Origin: Metallyticus violacea
Lineage: Eukaryota > Arthropoda > Insecta > Mantodea > Metallyticidae
Assembly (NCBI GenBank): GCA_030762175.1
Contig: CM060842.1
Location: forward strand, 48,496,001 to 48,560,000
Length of the DNA stretch: 64,000 bases
Reading direction: 5' to 3'
Below the pieces are notes generated by a model that searched no databases, was not told where the DNA came from, and worked only from the letters and a program-made list of their open reading frames with translations. The number at the start of each line of letters is the position of its first letter. Positions within the stretch are counted from its first letter, which is position 1. Positions 13,980-30,062 of this stretch are shown here, in pieces. The translations under genes were made by a program, and so were the position numbers.

Positions 13980-14290
13980 TCCTTCAATGCAGTTCATCTT
14001 TGTCAATGACAGTCGCATGCTATCTCTTCACATCTTCTCTACTTACGAAATCAAAGATAAATACCTGATTAGATTTAGGAAGAAAGTTAAGAAGTTTTTA
14101 ATTAATCATTGTTTTTATAGTATACAAGAATTCAATGCCTACTTTAATAAATCTACCTATAAAGATAAATTATAAGTATTAATTGTTTGAAATTGTTATA
14201 TTTTGTAACTGACGAAGTCATGAAATTGTTAACAAATTTCCAAAGGTGAATAAAGTATATGATATGCTATGTTATAATAAACCAATTTTG
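13980..14290 (+). pseudogene. non-LTR retrotransposon 3' end
   Basis: The plus strand encodes YLIRFRKKVKKFLINHCFYS followed by IQEFNAYF, then a stop. This is the C-terminal pattern (KxFLxxxxFYSxxEF) of a large class of insect non-LTR retrotransposons. A short 3' UTR follows with a gaataaagt polyadenylation-like signal at about 14250. Confidence 0.55.
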
Positions 14291-14803
<513 letters not shown>

Positions 14804-15570
14804 CTAAAAATAGAGCAAAAATATTCATAAGAATTGCACTGAAGAAGCAAAAATGTTTCATTTTTATACAGCTTTCACTTCAAGAAAAATTGTTGGAAAT
14901 GTTTGATAATACTTCAACTTGGCACATGAATTAATATCAATTCCGTAAATTTAATAGAAATTTTCACTACACATTATGTAACAGTCCTGGAGGGTGCCTA
15001 AACTTGGAGCTCATTGTTGTTAATGTTCCATTATGCAGACACATTTGTCTATATGCATTACTTAGTCAAATGATTATAAATCATATGATTTACATGTTAT
15101 AAACTTGAAAGCTTATAAAATATAAAGTTAGAGAGGTTATTTAGATTAGTTTCTCCCATTTGCATATTTAATAAAATATTTAGAATGACCAGAAGTCATA
15201 TTATACAATGTAATTGAACATAAGCTGAAGAAGGTAAGGAACATTCTTTTATAGTTATACAATTTGTAAATTTTGGACAATAATTTTCCTCTATATGTAA
15301 CAAATTAATTTGAAAAAATTAATTACCTTTTTTCCAAATAAATCACCTTAAATATTATAAGTTAAATACCCCCTGAAAAACATAATATCTTATAATCATT
15401 ATATTGGGGTGAAAGAAAACTTTGTTTCTCAAGTTGAAAATATTCCATTACAAATTAATGTAACCACAAAAAATATGAAAACTTTTGAATATATACCTTT
15501 ATATACCATATGCTAGTGGGCAATAGGTGTTGGTAATAAATCACTTTCTATTTCAGATATACTTCATCTT
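14804..15570 (-). other. HIPK intron segment
   Basis: AT-rich. No feature recognised. Confidence 0.6.
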
Positions 15571-15750
15571 ATTTTGATTTAAAGAAATGTGAGGAATGTA
15601 CCTCACGAAACATGTACCAAAATTACTTTTATAAGTGTGTTTGTGAAACTTAAAGAGAGTTTTAATGTGACGACATGATTTTTAGTGTTTTACTTTAAAT
15701 CAAAATAAGATTAACAAAAGTTTCACTGTGTGGATTCCCAAATTCTGTAA
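15571..15750 (+). repeat. Penelope-related terminus, diverged
   Basis: A hairpin (gtgagg aatgta cctcac) is followed directly by gaaac. About 20 bases later a 70-base segment begins that is found inverted at 2990-3068. The end carries gtttcactgtgtggattccc, the tail motif of the other Penelope ends in this window. The gatgg lead-in is degraded. Confidence 0.5.
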
Positions 15751-15931
15751 ACATACTTCTTCATACTGGACTGGCTAACAGGGTTAGTGCTGATACAAGT
15801 ACACTTCATATGGGAGTGATAAAAATGTTGTAGCTCACCTTTATGAGTATTCTTTTTTCTGAATCAAAAGCTTTTGAAGTTTCACATACAAAGTTATAAG
15901 GTTTAATGTGGCACTGAATTGAAAGCTATCA

Positions 15932-19766
<3,835 letters not shown>

Positions 19767-19987
19767 ATTATTTTTAATATCACTTGAGTCATGAAGTTGG
19801 TTGAAGATGGAGAGGATGTCTCTTCGAAACCGGTCCACCGTATTTAAAAGTAAGTGAAGCATAAGAGTGTGTTAGACGACAGATTAATTATAATTTACAT
19901 TAACAAGCTTCACTGTGTGAGTTCCAACAGAATTTTTTTAAAAATGTCTAATTTTTCAAAAGTTCTTAAATGAATTATTTTTAATAT
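19767..19987 (+). mobile_element. solo Penelope end (193 bp) with 14 bp target duplication
   Basis: The bases attatttttaatat at 19767-19780 recur exactly at 19974-19987. Between them lies a single forward copy of the Penelope-type terminus. It has ttgaagatgg, a GGAGAG/CTCTTC hairpin, cgaaaccggt, the agtaagtgaagcataagagt tail and gcttcactgtgtgagttcc. The duplication is AT-rich, so chance is somewhat more likely than for the others. A near-identical copy lies reversed at 34916-35058. Confidence 0.6.
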
Positions 19988-20739
19988 TTTTGGAACCCAA
20001 AATATGCTCTAAAAAGTACTAAGTAACATGCATTATAAAACTGCAAATGGGGATTATAAATATATTGTAGAATAACTGCTTAATTATTGACTTTCTATGT
20101 GATTCCTATTTTATTAACACAGTGATTTCAAATAAAAAATAGTGTAGATGTTAATAGTACATTATTTAAACTAATACAATGATTAACAATCTGAAAATTA
20201 CTTAAACTTGAACCTGAAAAAGACAATTAGAAAATGTTCATAAGAAAATATTGGTTTCATCACAGAAAAATCACATTCCACTGTTTAATTGAGCATAGTT
20301 GTTTTCATTTTTTCTAAGTTAATTACAAAAATATTTTTTGGGAAATAATCTTTAAACAAGGACATGATATGTTTAAGTAACAAGGAGGGGCATGGTAAAA
20401 AAAATTTAACAGTTGTCACTTATGTCCCATAGCTTGTCTCACAATAAATTACAAGCACCTTTTCCAAATTTTCCATCCAAAAAGAGGTATCTTTTGCCTG
20501 TAAGTTAAGCTTAAGGGGGTAAAAGGTCTTTTATCTGTCCCTGGAGCATATTTCATCTTGGGTACATGCATAAGGTCAACAGCACTGTCAAATTACATTT
20601 TGTTTCCTGCCCAAATATATTTGCCACTTCATACAAATATGAAAATTCTTTCCTTTATATCTATTAAGAAAAAAAAAGTGTATTTGCCTTAAGATCTGCT
20701 ATCTAATCATGACACATTAAAAGATTCAAAGATGCATAG
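19988..20739 (-). other. HIPK intron segment
   Basis: AT-rich. Nothing recognised. Confidence 0.6.
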
Positions 20740-20911
20740 TACAGCCATGGGTCCCATGTTGTAGATTTACAGCATGTAAAAGAACCTCAAGCCTGAAAGA
20801 AGAGCCATCTGAGCAAAATTTATCAACCATTTCAGGCCCTGAATTGAATGGGACGCTTATTACTGGAGATGCTGAAGAATGCCGTAAATAAACCAAAACA
20901 ATAATAAAGAT
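20740..20911 (+). repeat. SINE family A, 3' fragment
   Basis: Matches the 3' body of the tRNA-headed SINE seen whole at 46571-46870. Shared pieces are agccatgggtcccatgttgt, aagaacctcaagcctgaaag and ccctgaattgaatgggacgc, ending gtaaataaaccaaaacaata. The tRNA head is missing. It abuts the non-LTR element that follows. Confidence 0.7.
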
Positions 20912-22864
20912 GCACAGCAGCAGCAACCAGCAGAAAGGAATGTACGGATTTACATTGATAGATTAAGCCACGAAACTGCAGCAGAAGATATTACTCAATA
21001 CCTTAATGAGAACAGCATTGAAAAGGTCACTGAATGCGAAATGCTACACACAAAAGATACTAACAAAGCCTTCAAATTTGTAGTACCCTTTAAGTGTCAG
21101 GAAAGTGCATTCAGCCCTGAAGGTATATGTTTTGACCCTTTCAGTTTCATCCATACTGAGCTGAACTCCTTCTTTGGAACATAGAAGGGTTAAGATCCCT
21201 ATGATAGCCCAGGAGATATCTTTAATAAATTAAGATCTGTTAATAGTCACTGAAACTTTTCTTCTGGAACCAGTGGACATTAATGGTTACTATTCTGTTT
21301 ATGCATTAGCAGAAACTGAACTGGAGGGAAAACCCTCCGGAGGAGCATCATACTTTTACAAACCATTCCTCGGGCAAGTAATCAGTAAACATGCTCAGGA
21401 AAACACTGGTCATGATGTTTAAACAATTAGCAGTTATTGGTATGTAAATAACACCCATGGCTAAAACTGAAATTGTAATAGAGTCCATTTTACTACAACA
21501 AATTGGCAAAACCATTCCTCTAATACTAGATGGAGACTTCAATTGTTGAAAAGACAAACCTTACAGGAAAGTCCTAGCTGTTTTTGAAACTCTACAGGAA
21601 GGATTTTCTCTGGCCAGCAAAAAAATAATACCAACATACATCGCCCATGATGGATCCAGTATGATGGACCTAAAATTTTACAGAGGAAAGGACATAAAAA
21701 TAATGAATCAGAAACACTTGTGAACACGCACACATCTGTCCATATAAACATCATAGATATTGCAGAATCCAGGAATGCAGTAAAATGCTGGACACCATGT
21801 CAAATCAACATGAAGTTGTTCAATGAAAATCTGGAAAAAGACGCAACTATGTTGCTCATTGAGATAGGAATAAAAAATAGAGCATTAGAGATACATGAAA
21901 TTTTGCTCATGATGTCAACCAGAGAAAAAATAAACCTGGTTTGATTAAGAGTGCTACATTTTCAGGAAAGCAACTCTAGATTAACTGCACAAGTGGAGAG
22001 AAATCCAATCAGAAGAAAAACTGTCGGAATATGTAGACGAGATATAAATTCCTAGTGGGGGGCAGGGAAGAAAAAAGAAAAAAGGGGGGAAAAAAAAGAA
22101 GAAAAAAAGACCCCAGCAAGCTATATGCCAGAAAGAAAGAGCTCATAACCATATTAGAAGCACAAAATCTCCTAGAAAATGCTATAACCCAGACAATGTA
22201 ACGTAAACTCCCAAGTGCCAACTGAGGTTTGGGAGCAATATTTCTTTAAGATTTTTAGTAAGTCACAAATGCCTGAAATGTGAAATGTTGCAACAGAGGA
22301 CAATTACACCAATCACAACAGACTGGTTGGCCTTCCAGCAAGGCAAATAGCAAAAGGCAGCAGGACTTGACAATCTCATTAATGAAGTTTCAAAGGAGTC
22401 GCTGCCACCTACTATTGAGAACTGGATAGCTCGGTTCAATGAATGTATTAAACAAGGAAATATTCCTGAAAAATGGAGAGTATCCATCATTCAGATTCTG
22501 TACAAAGGAAAAGGACCAAAAGGCACCTCACATGCTTACTATGGAATTGTGTTCTGTTCAAAATCCTCTCAAAGATATTATAATAAGTATACTGCCTCTT
22601 GCCATGACACACGTGGAGAAACAATATAATTTCATAGCTGGTAAATCCACACTCCAGGATATTTAGAAAGTACTTGCAACCATATGGGATGCAACTAGCA
22701 TAATAGGAGGATATCTATTTGCCACCTTCACTAAAGCCTTCGATGATGTAAATTCGAATATTTTGATGAGAAAACTCTGTGCCATTCTAGGACAAAAAAT
22801 TCTCCTGCAACTAATTGAGAGCATACTGGCATTCAACCTATCAGTTACTGACATAGTAAGCCAA
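20912..22864 (+). mobile_element. non-LTR retrotransposon, 5' part (ORF1-like, endonuclease, RT front)
   Basis: Broken plus-strand frames read in order: an ORF1-like segment (NVRIYIDRLSHETAAEDITQ and KAFKFVVPFKCQESAF); apurinic endonuclease fragments (EGKPSGGAS, then a damaged GDFNC region and PTYIAHDGSSMMDLKF); and the RT front (KAAGLDNLINEVSKE, IPEKWRVSIIQILYKGKG, FTKAFDDVNSNILMRKL, the last being the first catalytic Asp region). Many stops and frameshifts are present. The layout is that of jockey/R1/CR1-like elements. A SINE interrupts the RT at 22875. Confidence 0.7.
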
Positions 22865-23162
22865 TCTAGGCTTATATTTATTTTTTATTTGGTACAGTGT
22901 CCCATTCAAATCAGAGCATGAAATGACCAACAAATTTTGCTCATAGGTCTCTTTTTTTTCAGGCTTTAAGTTCTTTATTGTGCTGTAAATATACGACATG
23001 GGACCCATGGCTTTGCTTTGCTTCCCTTCCAAAGGATGCCATACTTAGGATTTTTACGCCCGAAAAAATCCATCGGCCCTGGTCGGGATAGAACCCATGA
23101 TCTTGGGTTTAGAGGGCAAGTGTGGTTACCACTAGACCACCAGGACCTACTATCTAGGCTTA
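22864..23162 (-). mobile_element. SINE family A inserted in the non-LTR RT, 11 bp target duplication
   Basis: The SINE body is 22875-23151 on the minus strand. It has the A-box tggtctagtgg, the B-box gggttctatccc and the usual gatggattttttcgggcgta body. The flanks atctaggctta (22864-22874 and 23152-23162) are identical, giving an 11 bp target duplication. The RT reading resumes across the SINE, so it inserted into an existing element. Confidence 0.85.
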
Positions 23163-24156
23163 GGGTACAAACAAAAAGGGTCCTCCAAGAAAACCCTCTC
23201 AGCCCAATACTATTCAACTTACTGACCCACAATGTAATCCAAGAAGTAGCGTCAGAGGAAATATTGAGTTTCTCTATGTAGATGACATGATTGTTCTCTC
23301 CAAAAGCATACGGCCCTGCAGGATAGATTGAACAAGCTTTACAAATGGTCGCAAAGAAATGAGATAGATATGAACATCAATAAAGTAAAAATCATGAAAT
23401 TTAGGAGAAAAGTAGTGTCTCCTAGTTAGGCAACTTCAACTGTGGAAATGTTCAATTAGATTTGGTAAATTCTTATAAGTACCTGGGATTAACACTTCAA
23501 CTCATGGGAAAATTTTCATGAAGCATGTAGAGGAAAGATGCACAACAGCTATTAAAGCCACATTTGACATTTAGAACATCGAAAAATCACTTGGCACAAC
23601 CGTGAGCCTATTTCACATCAAGATTGCCTCGATTGCATGCTGTGCAGTCACTAAAATTTGGAACTGTCTTACTCCTGCATATCAAAGTAGATTAGTGGTG
23701 AAAGTAGCTTATCTAATAGCACTTCAATATTCCGAACAAGGACTAGGCTGATTTATCAGTTGGCTGCCATATACTTCATCAGGGAAATAGTAATAAAGCA
23801 CAATACCTGATGCATACACCAACATACGAAACCCACATAAGAGAAAGGGAAGAAAAGGAAAAGGCAATAGATGAAGGCTTTTATGATATGCCAGCAAAGA
23901 ATACATAAGTATGGAACTAAATTTCTCATTGTAACACATATATACAAGAACGGCAGTCCATGGCTTTCGCTTCAGAATCTGCAACCAAAGAGGATTTCAT
24001 CAGGTGTCACTTCAATGTTCCTGCACCCGATGTGGACAACGTTGTGAAGATTGATTGCAAAGCAAGGACAAACTCTCCAATGTCTTATGCAGTTGACAAT
24101 AACTTTTATGTAATTATATAATTTTCATGCGTACACAGTGTTTAATAAAAAAAATT
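23163..24156 (+). mobile_element. non-LTR retrotransposon, 3' part (RT back half to 3' end)
   Basis: Continues the element split by the SINE. It encodes VLQENPLSPILFNLL, then, with one changed base at a stop, the catalytic box FYVDDMIVLSKS, then VNSYKYLGLTLQL and HLAQP. A Cys-rich C-terminal stretch lies near 23960-24060. It ends with tttaataaaaaaaatttaaa, a likely 3' tail. The copy is dead because of stops and frameshifts. Confidence 0.7.
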
Positions 24157-26519
24157 TAAAAGATTAGGACTAATAACACTACTGAATAAAAAACTAAAAT
24201 TCATAAGATTTGAAAATAACTATGAAATGCTTATTTACAAATATTGGAAATGCAATAATAGAATATCTTCAATAGAAAAATGTTCACAGCCTTGTTTTTA
24301 ATATTTATTTTGGACACTAAAAATCAATACATGTAAAGTAATAAATGACAAATTTTACGATTTTGATATATATTAATGGTATTTGCTATTTGCTACACAT
24401 ACTGTCAAGTCCTACATTCCTTCCATTAAATAAATTACCTATAGTCTATATCAAGAAGAAGGCAAGGGCGGGCTCAAGTGTGAGGTGGGCTTGAATGGTT
24501 TATCTACACACGAGAGTGTATGTGGAATACCCATGTTGCCATATGTTAAGAGATCAGACTCAGATCTTGCACCCCACTGAACTTCTAACCATGGATGAGT
24601 ATCTGACAACACTGTTAATGTTTACATAGCACATTCCTCTTGCATGTCTTCTGATCACCAGACTATACTTATGTAATAAAATGAAAGCAATTTTGCTCCG
24701 GTATTGATAAGAAAGAATTAATTCAATGAAAATTTTATAAAACATACATAGCTCCTTACATGTTGCATTCAAAAGTAATTGCAAATAATTAGGTATATAG
24801 CGTAATAATTATATATGCAACTCTAAAAAAAGTGATGCATTACCTTATGATTGAGATGTTTACAAATAACCATGGCCCATAGGCAAGGTTGGAATTTTCA
24901 TATGGGTAAGGCAATGACACTTTCTTAGTAGTTACATGATATATGTTGAAATTACATTAATTATTATTAAAATATGTAAATATCTTTACTACATCTTCAA
25001 CAATGTAAAATATATTGAAAATGTAGGTAAACATATTTTTTATTACATGGTCCACCATTCAGTCATTCAATAATCATTATAGGTGGTCATGAAACATTTA
25101 AAAGAGGGAGAATCATGATGGAGACAAACTCTTCTGAGATTCTTAATTAGATGATTGCTTAATGATAAAAAGTTTCTGGCAACTATATAAGCAAGACCGT
25201 TGTTTTTATTTCATTTTTATCCTCCACAGATTTTGCATCCCTGTAAGCAAAAAACCTAAACAATACTTGCTAACTGCATTACCTATCATCCATAATTTGA
25301 TTCTCCATTTATGATTCTGATTTGGCAGATACTGAAGCAGTTGTGTATGATAGTGCCAACTAAACTTTTGCCTATGGACAGTTGCTGACGAGGAATATAG
25401 TGATGTCTGAATACATGATCAAGAAGAAAATGGAAATGAGCAGGGATCATAGTCAGAAGAGCTGGGAGTTAAAAACTTACTATTATTAACTAAATGAAAA
25501 AATTTTAAAAGTAACAAAATATTTCTGGAAAGTATTTTAGGAAACCAAGGGGTACTGAAATGATCTATTATGTTCCAGTATGACACAATCTTAGGTTTTC
25601 TTATTAATCCCAGTTCAAAGTTACAGCAAAATACTCCCTAATTTCCTGAATTGTGGCCTGTTATTCAGGATCCTGATCTTGGCGACAGCTTATGTCCACC
25701 TAGCACCTGGTCAGCATAACGGTTAGTTTCTGGCACAATGTGATTCAACAGCAACAAGTTGAAAAATAAATTGAAATAGGATATGGGATGGAAATCAGGA
25801 GGAGGGATGTGTTAAGTTCAGAAAATTTCTCGAAGGAGACAAAAGATTCACAATTGTGATACATTTCACCAGAAAATACCTCTGTGAAATGTTCTTGAGA
25901 GTTAAGGTTGTCGTCATTATCAATATTTTCACAATAGGAAACAGTGTTAGTGTTGAGCGAATTAATAATGTTAGAAAATAACAAACACCTCTTCTTTAGA
26001 TTTGGAGAACAAAGGAGCAAGCTCAGCATAATTCCTTCACTGTCATCAGAAATGAAATATTGCTTACTATTGGATATAAAATCATTTTAAGCCAACCAAT
26101 GAGATCAGAGCTGACATTCTTGGATTTGACTTAAGCAGACCAGATGGTCTGGCATTTAAAGGGCAGTTGACCACTGTACCTCATGACACCAAAAGGGTTA
26201 AATAGTCAAAATCACAGGTGGCACTTATTTAAGATTTTGTAATTTTGATACAATATAAAACATAAACTTTTCACAATACATTGAATATCTGGGGACTTCA
26301 ACTTGAAGTATGCTAAATTAATTTTCATAAACCTGATTTTTTTAAAAATTAATGACAAGATCAACACACTACAATTCAATGCAATACACATACCTACATA
26401 TTATACATTCCTTTTGTCAATGATGTGTATGAATTTCTTTTTACTAGTTCTGTCATTCATGTTGAAATGTGCACTGTTATTCACAACTTCTCTGCACTGA
26501 GTGCTCGCACAGTTCAAAG
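24157..26519 (-). other. HIPK intron segment
   Basis: AT-rich. An open minus-strand stretch at 25745-26029 and an acidic plus-strand stretch near 25390-25470 may belong to a decayed transposon, but I could not identify them. Confidence 0.5.
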
Positions 26520-27290
26520 TACCTGGTGATTGGAATATAATACCAGGTTCTTGTTGAGGTGATTAAAAGTTATACATCTATGCTGTTCTTTCCCTAAGAA
26601 TGTCACTTTCTTCACTGTGTTCTAACACACGCCCAATATACAGTCATTATAATATATAATGGCAACATACTTTCTTGGAGAGTGCTGGCTTTTATCAACT
26701 GAAATACTAGTTGAACCTATATTACTGACTTTCCTTAACCTGTATCTATCATCTGAATCCAAGAAATGCTTCATTAACCTATAATTACTCAAAGGTATGT
26801 AAATGTGATGATTTCCATGTTTCAGGGACAGTTTTAGCATGTTGTAGCCTGCCAGATAATTGAACAGAATATTCCTTTATTTTTTTTTCCCCCTCTCTAA
26901 ATACAAGAGAAGGTGATGCCTATAATGTTATTTTTGGCCCATATGTACAAATATTCAGGTGTTAAATTTGACATCTATTGGTTACCTGCAGACTAGCACA
27001 TGGCCACAAGTCTTTTTACTGAGTCACCAATGCCATCGTAAGGACTTTTGACATGTGATGTAACAAATTGCCAGCAAGTAAATACTACTGAAGAGGATAT
27101 TTCTGGAATGTACTGTAGCATCTTTATAAAACCATCAAGGAACCTGAGAGTGATATGCAGTCCAACAATGTTGCTACAATTAGCACATAGAGTTACTATG
27201 AAATCCAGGTGGAATAAAGAGTGACTAAAGAGAGGACATAGGTATTTCAATGCTTCAATGCTTTTATCTGCAAAAATCAGCATTTTGAAT
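26520..27290 (-). pseudogene. remnant of an insect repeat-associated protein of unknown function
   Basis: The minus strand encodes SVVFTCWQFVTSHVKSPYDG followed by IGDSVKRLVA. This matches the signature FFxTSHGKSPCDGIGGTVKRLA, which I recall from a large set of uncharacterised insect proteins that spread like transposon genes. After a break it continues with HIYIPLSNYRLMKHFLDSDD and KYVAIIYYNDC, in the order expected for that family. The His-Gly-Lys step is changed to His-Val-Lys, and stops are present. It is a dead copy. Confidence 0.5.
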
Positions 27291-27997
27291 CCAAATACGC
27301 AAAATAAACAGCAGAAGACACATTAACGTATAATGATAACATTTATTCTAAACTGCACTCTCGACACTTATTACCACTGCACAAATACTATTGGGCATTT
27401 GACAAGAGAGTATAGATTTCTTCAAGCATGCATTTACATAGAGCTCCCATTCAACATCTCATAAGGCAATCCAGCACAAGACCTTCCCTGATGTTTACAG
27501 ACTACAGACAAATCAATTTATCACTAATGATGGAACACACTCAATTCAATCTTCAGCAGTATTGAAGGCTGGAAACAGCATTCTCTTTAATTTGAATTTC
27601 AAAACATCAGATCAATTTACCAACATATGTACATTGCAAGCTACAAATTCAACAAAGATAAATTTGTCATTTCAACTCCCTTCCATTTAAAGAGGCATTA
27701 TTTAAAATTCAAATAACCAATTCATCAAGGGTGTTGAATAATTAAGTGCTAGCTTATTTCCTTTACTGTGAAAATAACAAAGGAATAAGGATAAAAATAA
27801 AAAAAATTCTAAAAGCTGAATGCATTATTTAATTAGTGTAAATGAGGAAAGGGCATCAAATTTTATCCTCTTTATATCTACTATTAAGTGCAGATGCATA
27901 TGCAGATACATGAGACTTCAAAGAATAATAAAGACACATATTTCTCATTTAGTGTAAAACAACCATCAATGCAGGTTGCAATAATATGTCTACTTAC
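27291..27997 (-). other. HIPK intron segment next to donor
   Basis: AT-rich intron starting at the donor gtaagt (27997-27992). Nothing recognised. Confidence 0.6.
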
Positions 27998-28315
27998 TTT
28001 TTGGCCACAGCGCTGATACGTATCCAAGAGCTTTATGGTGGAGGCGCGTATGAATTGCTGAGGCATTCCCCCACTAGGGCTCTTGTGTTGCACATTATTG
28101 TTAGTGTTATGGGTGCGATGAGAGTGACGTTGCACCACCGTTGATTGATTCACTGTATTCACTACGCTGCCAGCATTTAATGTGTAGATGTTGTCGCCAC
28201 TGTAATAGTCAATCTGTTGATGTTCCACCTTACGTTTCTTGTGACCCTGTTGTATCGCCACCCCGCTACTGCTATTGCTGGTCTGCTGGGATTGGATGAA
28301 CATGTCATGCATTCG
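27998..28315 (-). CDS. HIPK: HIPK first recognised exon: N-terminal region
   Basis: 106 codons in phase 0, with ..tctttgcag at the acceptor and gtaagt at the donor. It reads R-MHDMFIQSQQTSNSSSG, a basic patch HKKRKVEHQQ (a possible nuclear localisation signal), IDYYSGDNIYTLNAGSVVN, a His/Asn-rich stretch, and FIRASTIKLLDTYQRCGQK. The last piece matches the conserved vertebrate HIPK segment STVSLLDTYQKCG. The ATG at 28312-28310 is a natural start one codon inside the exon. The phase also allows coding to continue from upstream exons. HIPKs are mainly nuclear Ser/Thr kinases acting on transcription regulators, including Wnt and Hippo pathway components in insects. Confidence 0.93.
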
Positions 28316-28371
28316 CTGCAAAGAAGATATCAACAAATAGTTTATGCTTTCCCACACACATACAAATATTG

Positions 28372-28760
28372 GTATTATATAAACTATGTTTTTGCAATAG
28401 TGAATTAAAAATGGAAAGATGCAATAAAATTATGCAACCTACAAGAAAATACTGTCACATTCACAATAGAAATAGAAAATAACAATGTTGTTCCATTTCT
28501 GGATATAAAAAGCATAAAAAAAATAGGAATATACTGGAAATTTAACATATTAAGAAAAGATACCCATACAGATAATTAGGTCAAAAATAGCATAAACTCA
28601 CAATAATCAACAGTCTCATATTCAAATTAACAAACCTACAATTAACAAACAGGTTCTGGAGTCCAGGCTTTCAACACCCAGTAAAGAATAGGTAAACAGA
28701 ACAGTAAATATAACTGACAGTCATATTTGGAGTAATGATAATATGAGAATTAAAAACATA
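28372..28760 (+). mobile_element. Penelope-like RT fragment
   Basis: The plus strand encodes TFTIEIENNNVVPFLDIKSI, a frameshift, then GIYWKFNILRKDTHTDN. This is the post-catalytic FLDIK..YRKxTxTDN segment seen in the other Penelope copies. It starts only about 55 bases upstream of the HIPK exon acceptor, so it crowds the branch-point region of that intron. Confidence 0.65.
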
Positions 28761-29935
28761 GAAAGATACAATCTTGGTAAACGATATAATGTCCAAGGCC
28801 TATACATTTCTTCAAAATAATGGTTTAGCACTCAGATTGCATTGTGAAACATTATTTCAAGAAGGTAACTTTATTCTGTAAATCATACACTGTGCTATAC
28901 CCTTGGATATAGAACATTTAATAGATATGAAGTAAACTATATAATAAGAAAAGTTATCATTATATATTCTTGCATGTCATAAGCAAATAATACAGTTTGT
29001 GGTGTATTCTATCCAAACCTCAAAGTGAAATAGGCTTAATTCAAGCTTAAGAATTATATCAAGTTTCCATTTATTTTATTTATTGAATTCTGAGCAAAAT
29101 ACAAAAGAAATAAAAGTCGATTGGTTCTGGCACAAGCCATTTTTTCTATAGATCACTACAATACTCATACAACCATGAAATTTAAGTTCACAAACAGTGA
29201 ACTATAAAATTACAAATATCTTTGTCTTCTTTATTTCAGTGGCCAGTATTCCTGCCTTCGGATGGCCAGAAGGGAGAAATAATGATCACTCATCAATGAG
29301 GGAAGCTGCTCCTCTAGCAGTAGAGGCAAATCTAATCTCCTCCGCCCCTCCTCCTATTCTTATACCCCGACAGAAATTAATTATATATATTACAAATTCT
29401 ATCAAGTTTCTATACGTTTGTTTCATGAGTTCCTAATCAGCCTCCTATCCCAAAAACTTACAATGAAAAATGTTTTTATGGTATAATTATGGCATTTAAT
29501 ATATAATTCAGGAATATTCTTATATTCTGTCTGAAATGAATAAAATTTGTTTCACTGAATTGAGCAAAAATATATTTGCCTCAAACAATATTTAGGTCTT
29601 TCAATGCATTCATAGCCATGGTCGACAATTGTGCAGACAACTTTCATTTCTTTTATCTGCAAAATGTATTGCTTTGGATCCATCACTAAGATTTTCTGGC
29701 AAATATTTATAAAGATGAACTTTAAAAAATTTTTAACCCAAATATTGCTACCACTGAGTTGGTTGGCTCAGGCTGAAATGCATGTGTTTCTATTCAGGAG
29801 GTTCCAGATTCAAATCCTGCAGCCAAATAACCTGACATGTTTCCCATGGTTTTCCTCAATCCATTTTCAGAAAGGAAAAATGCCAGATTAGTATTTCTCC
29901 CAAGGAATATCCTTCCAATTCTTCTTTCCATCTCT
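28761..29935. other. noncoding stretch upstream of HIPK exon
   Basis: AT-rich. 29757-29960 has a weak tRNA-headed look (ggttggctcaggctgaaatg, then ccagattcaaatcc as B-box) and may be an old SINE. Nothing else recognised. Confidence 0.5.
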
Positions 29936-30062
29936 TACTTCTGAGCTGCTACTGCTGATTTATCCACCGGCTTAAACAGAATATTCTTAAATGTTCTTTC
30001 CTCCGAATTTCCAATTTCTCTTTGTTTTGCCTATGTAGCTCTGCTCACAATCTGCTCGGGTA
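29936..30062 (-). repeat. inverted copy of Penelope GIY-YIG segment
   Basis: This is a close reverse complement of 30946-31063, the GIY-YIG coding part of the copy to the right. It includes ttgcctatgtagctctgctc and tactgctgatttatccaccg. It is a short remnant of a head-to-head partner, as in the other Penelope groups here. Confidence 0.7.

Noticed and set aside
29197..29436. Possible exon after an acceptor-like tttatttcag on the plus strand
   Set aside because: Short, no matching donor or partner exon, and no similarity recognised.
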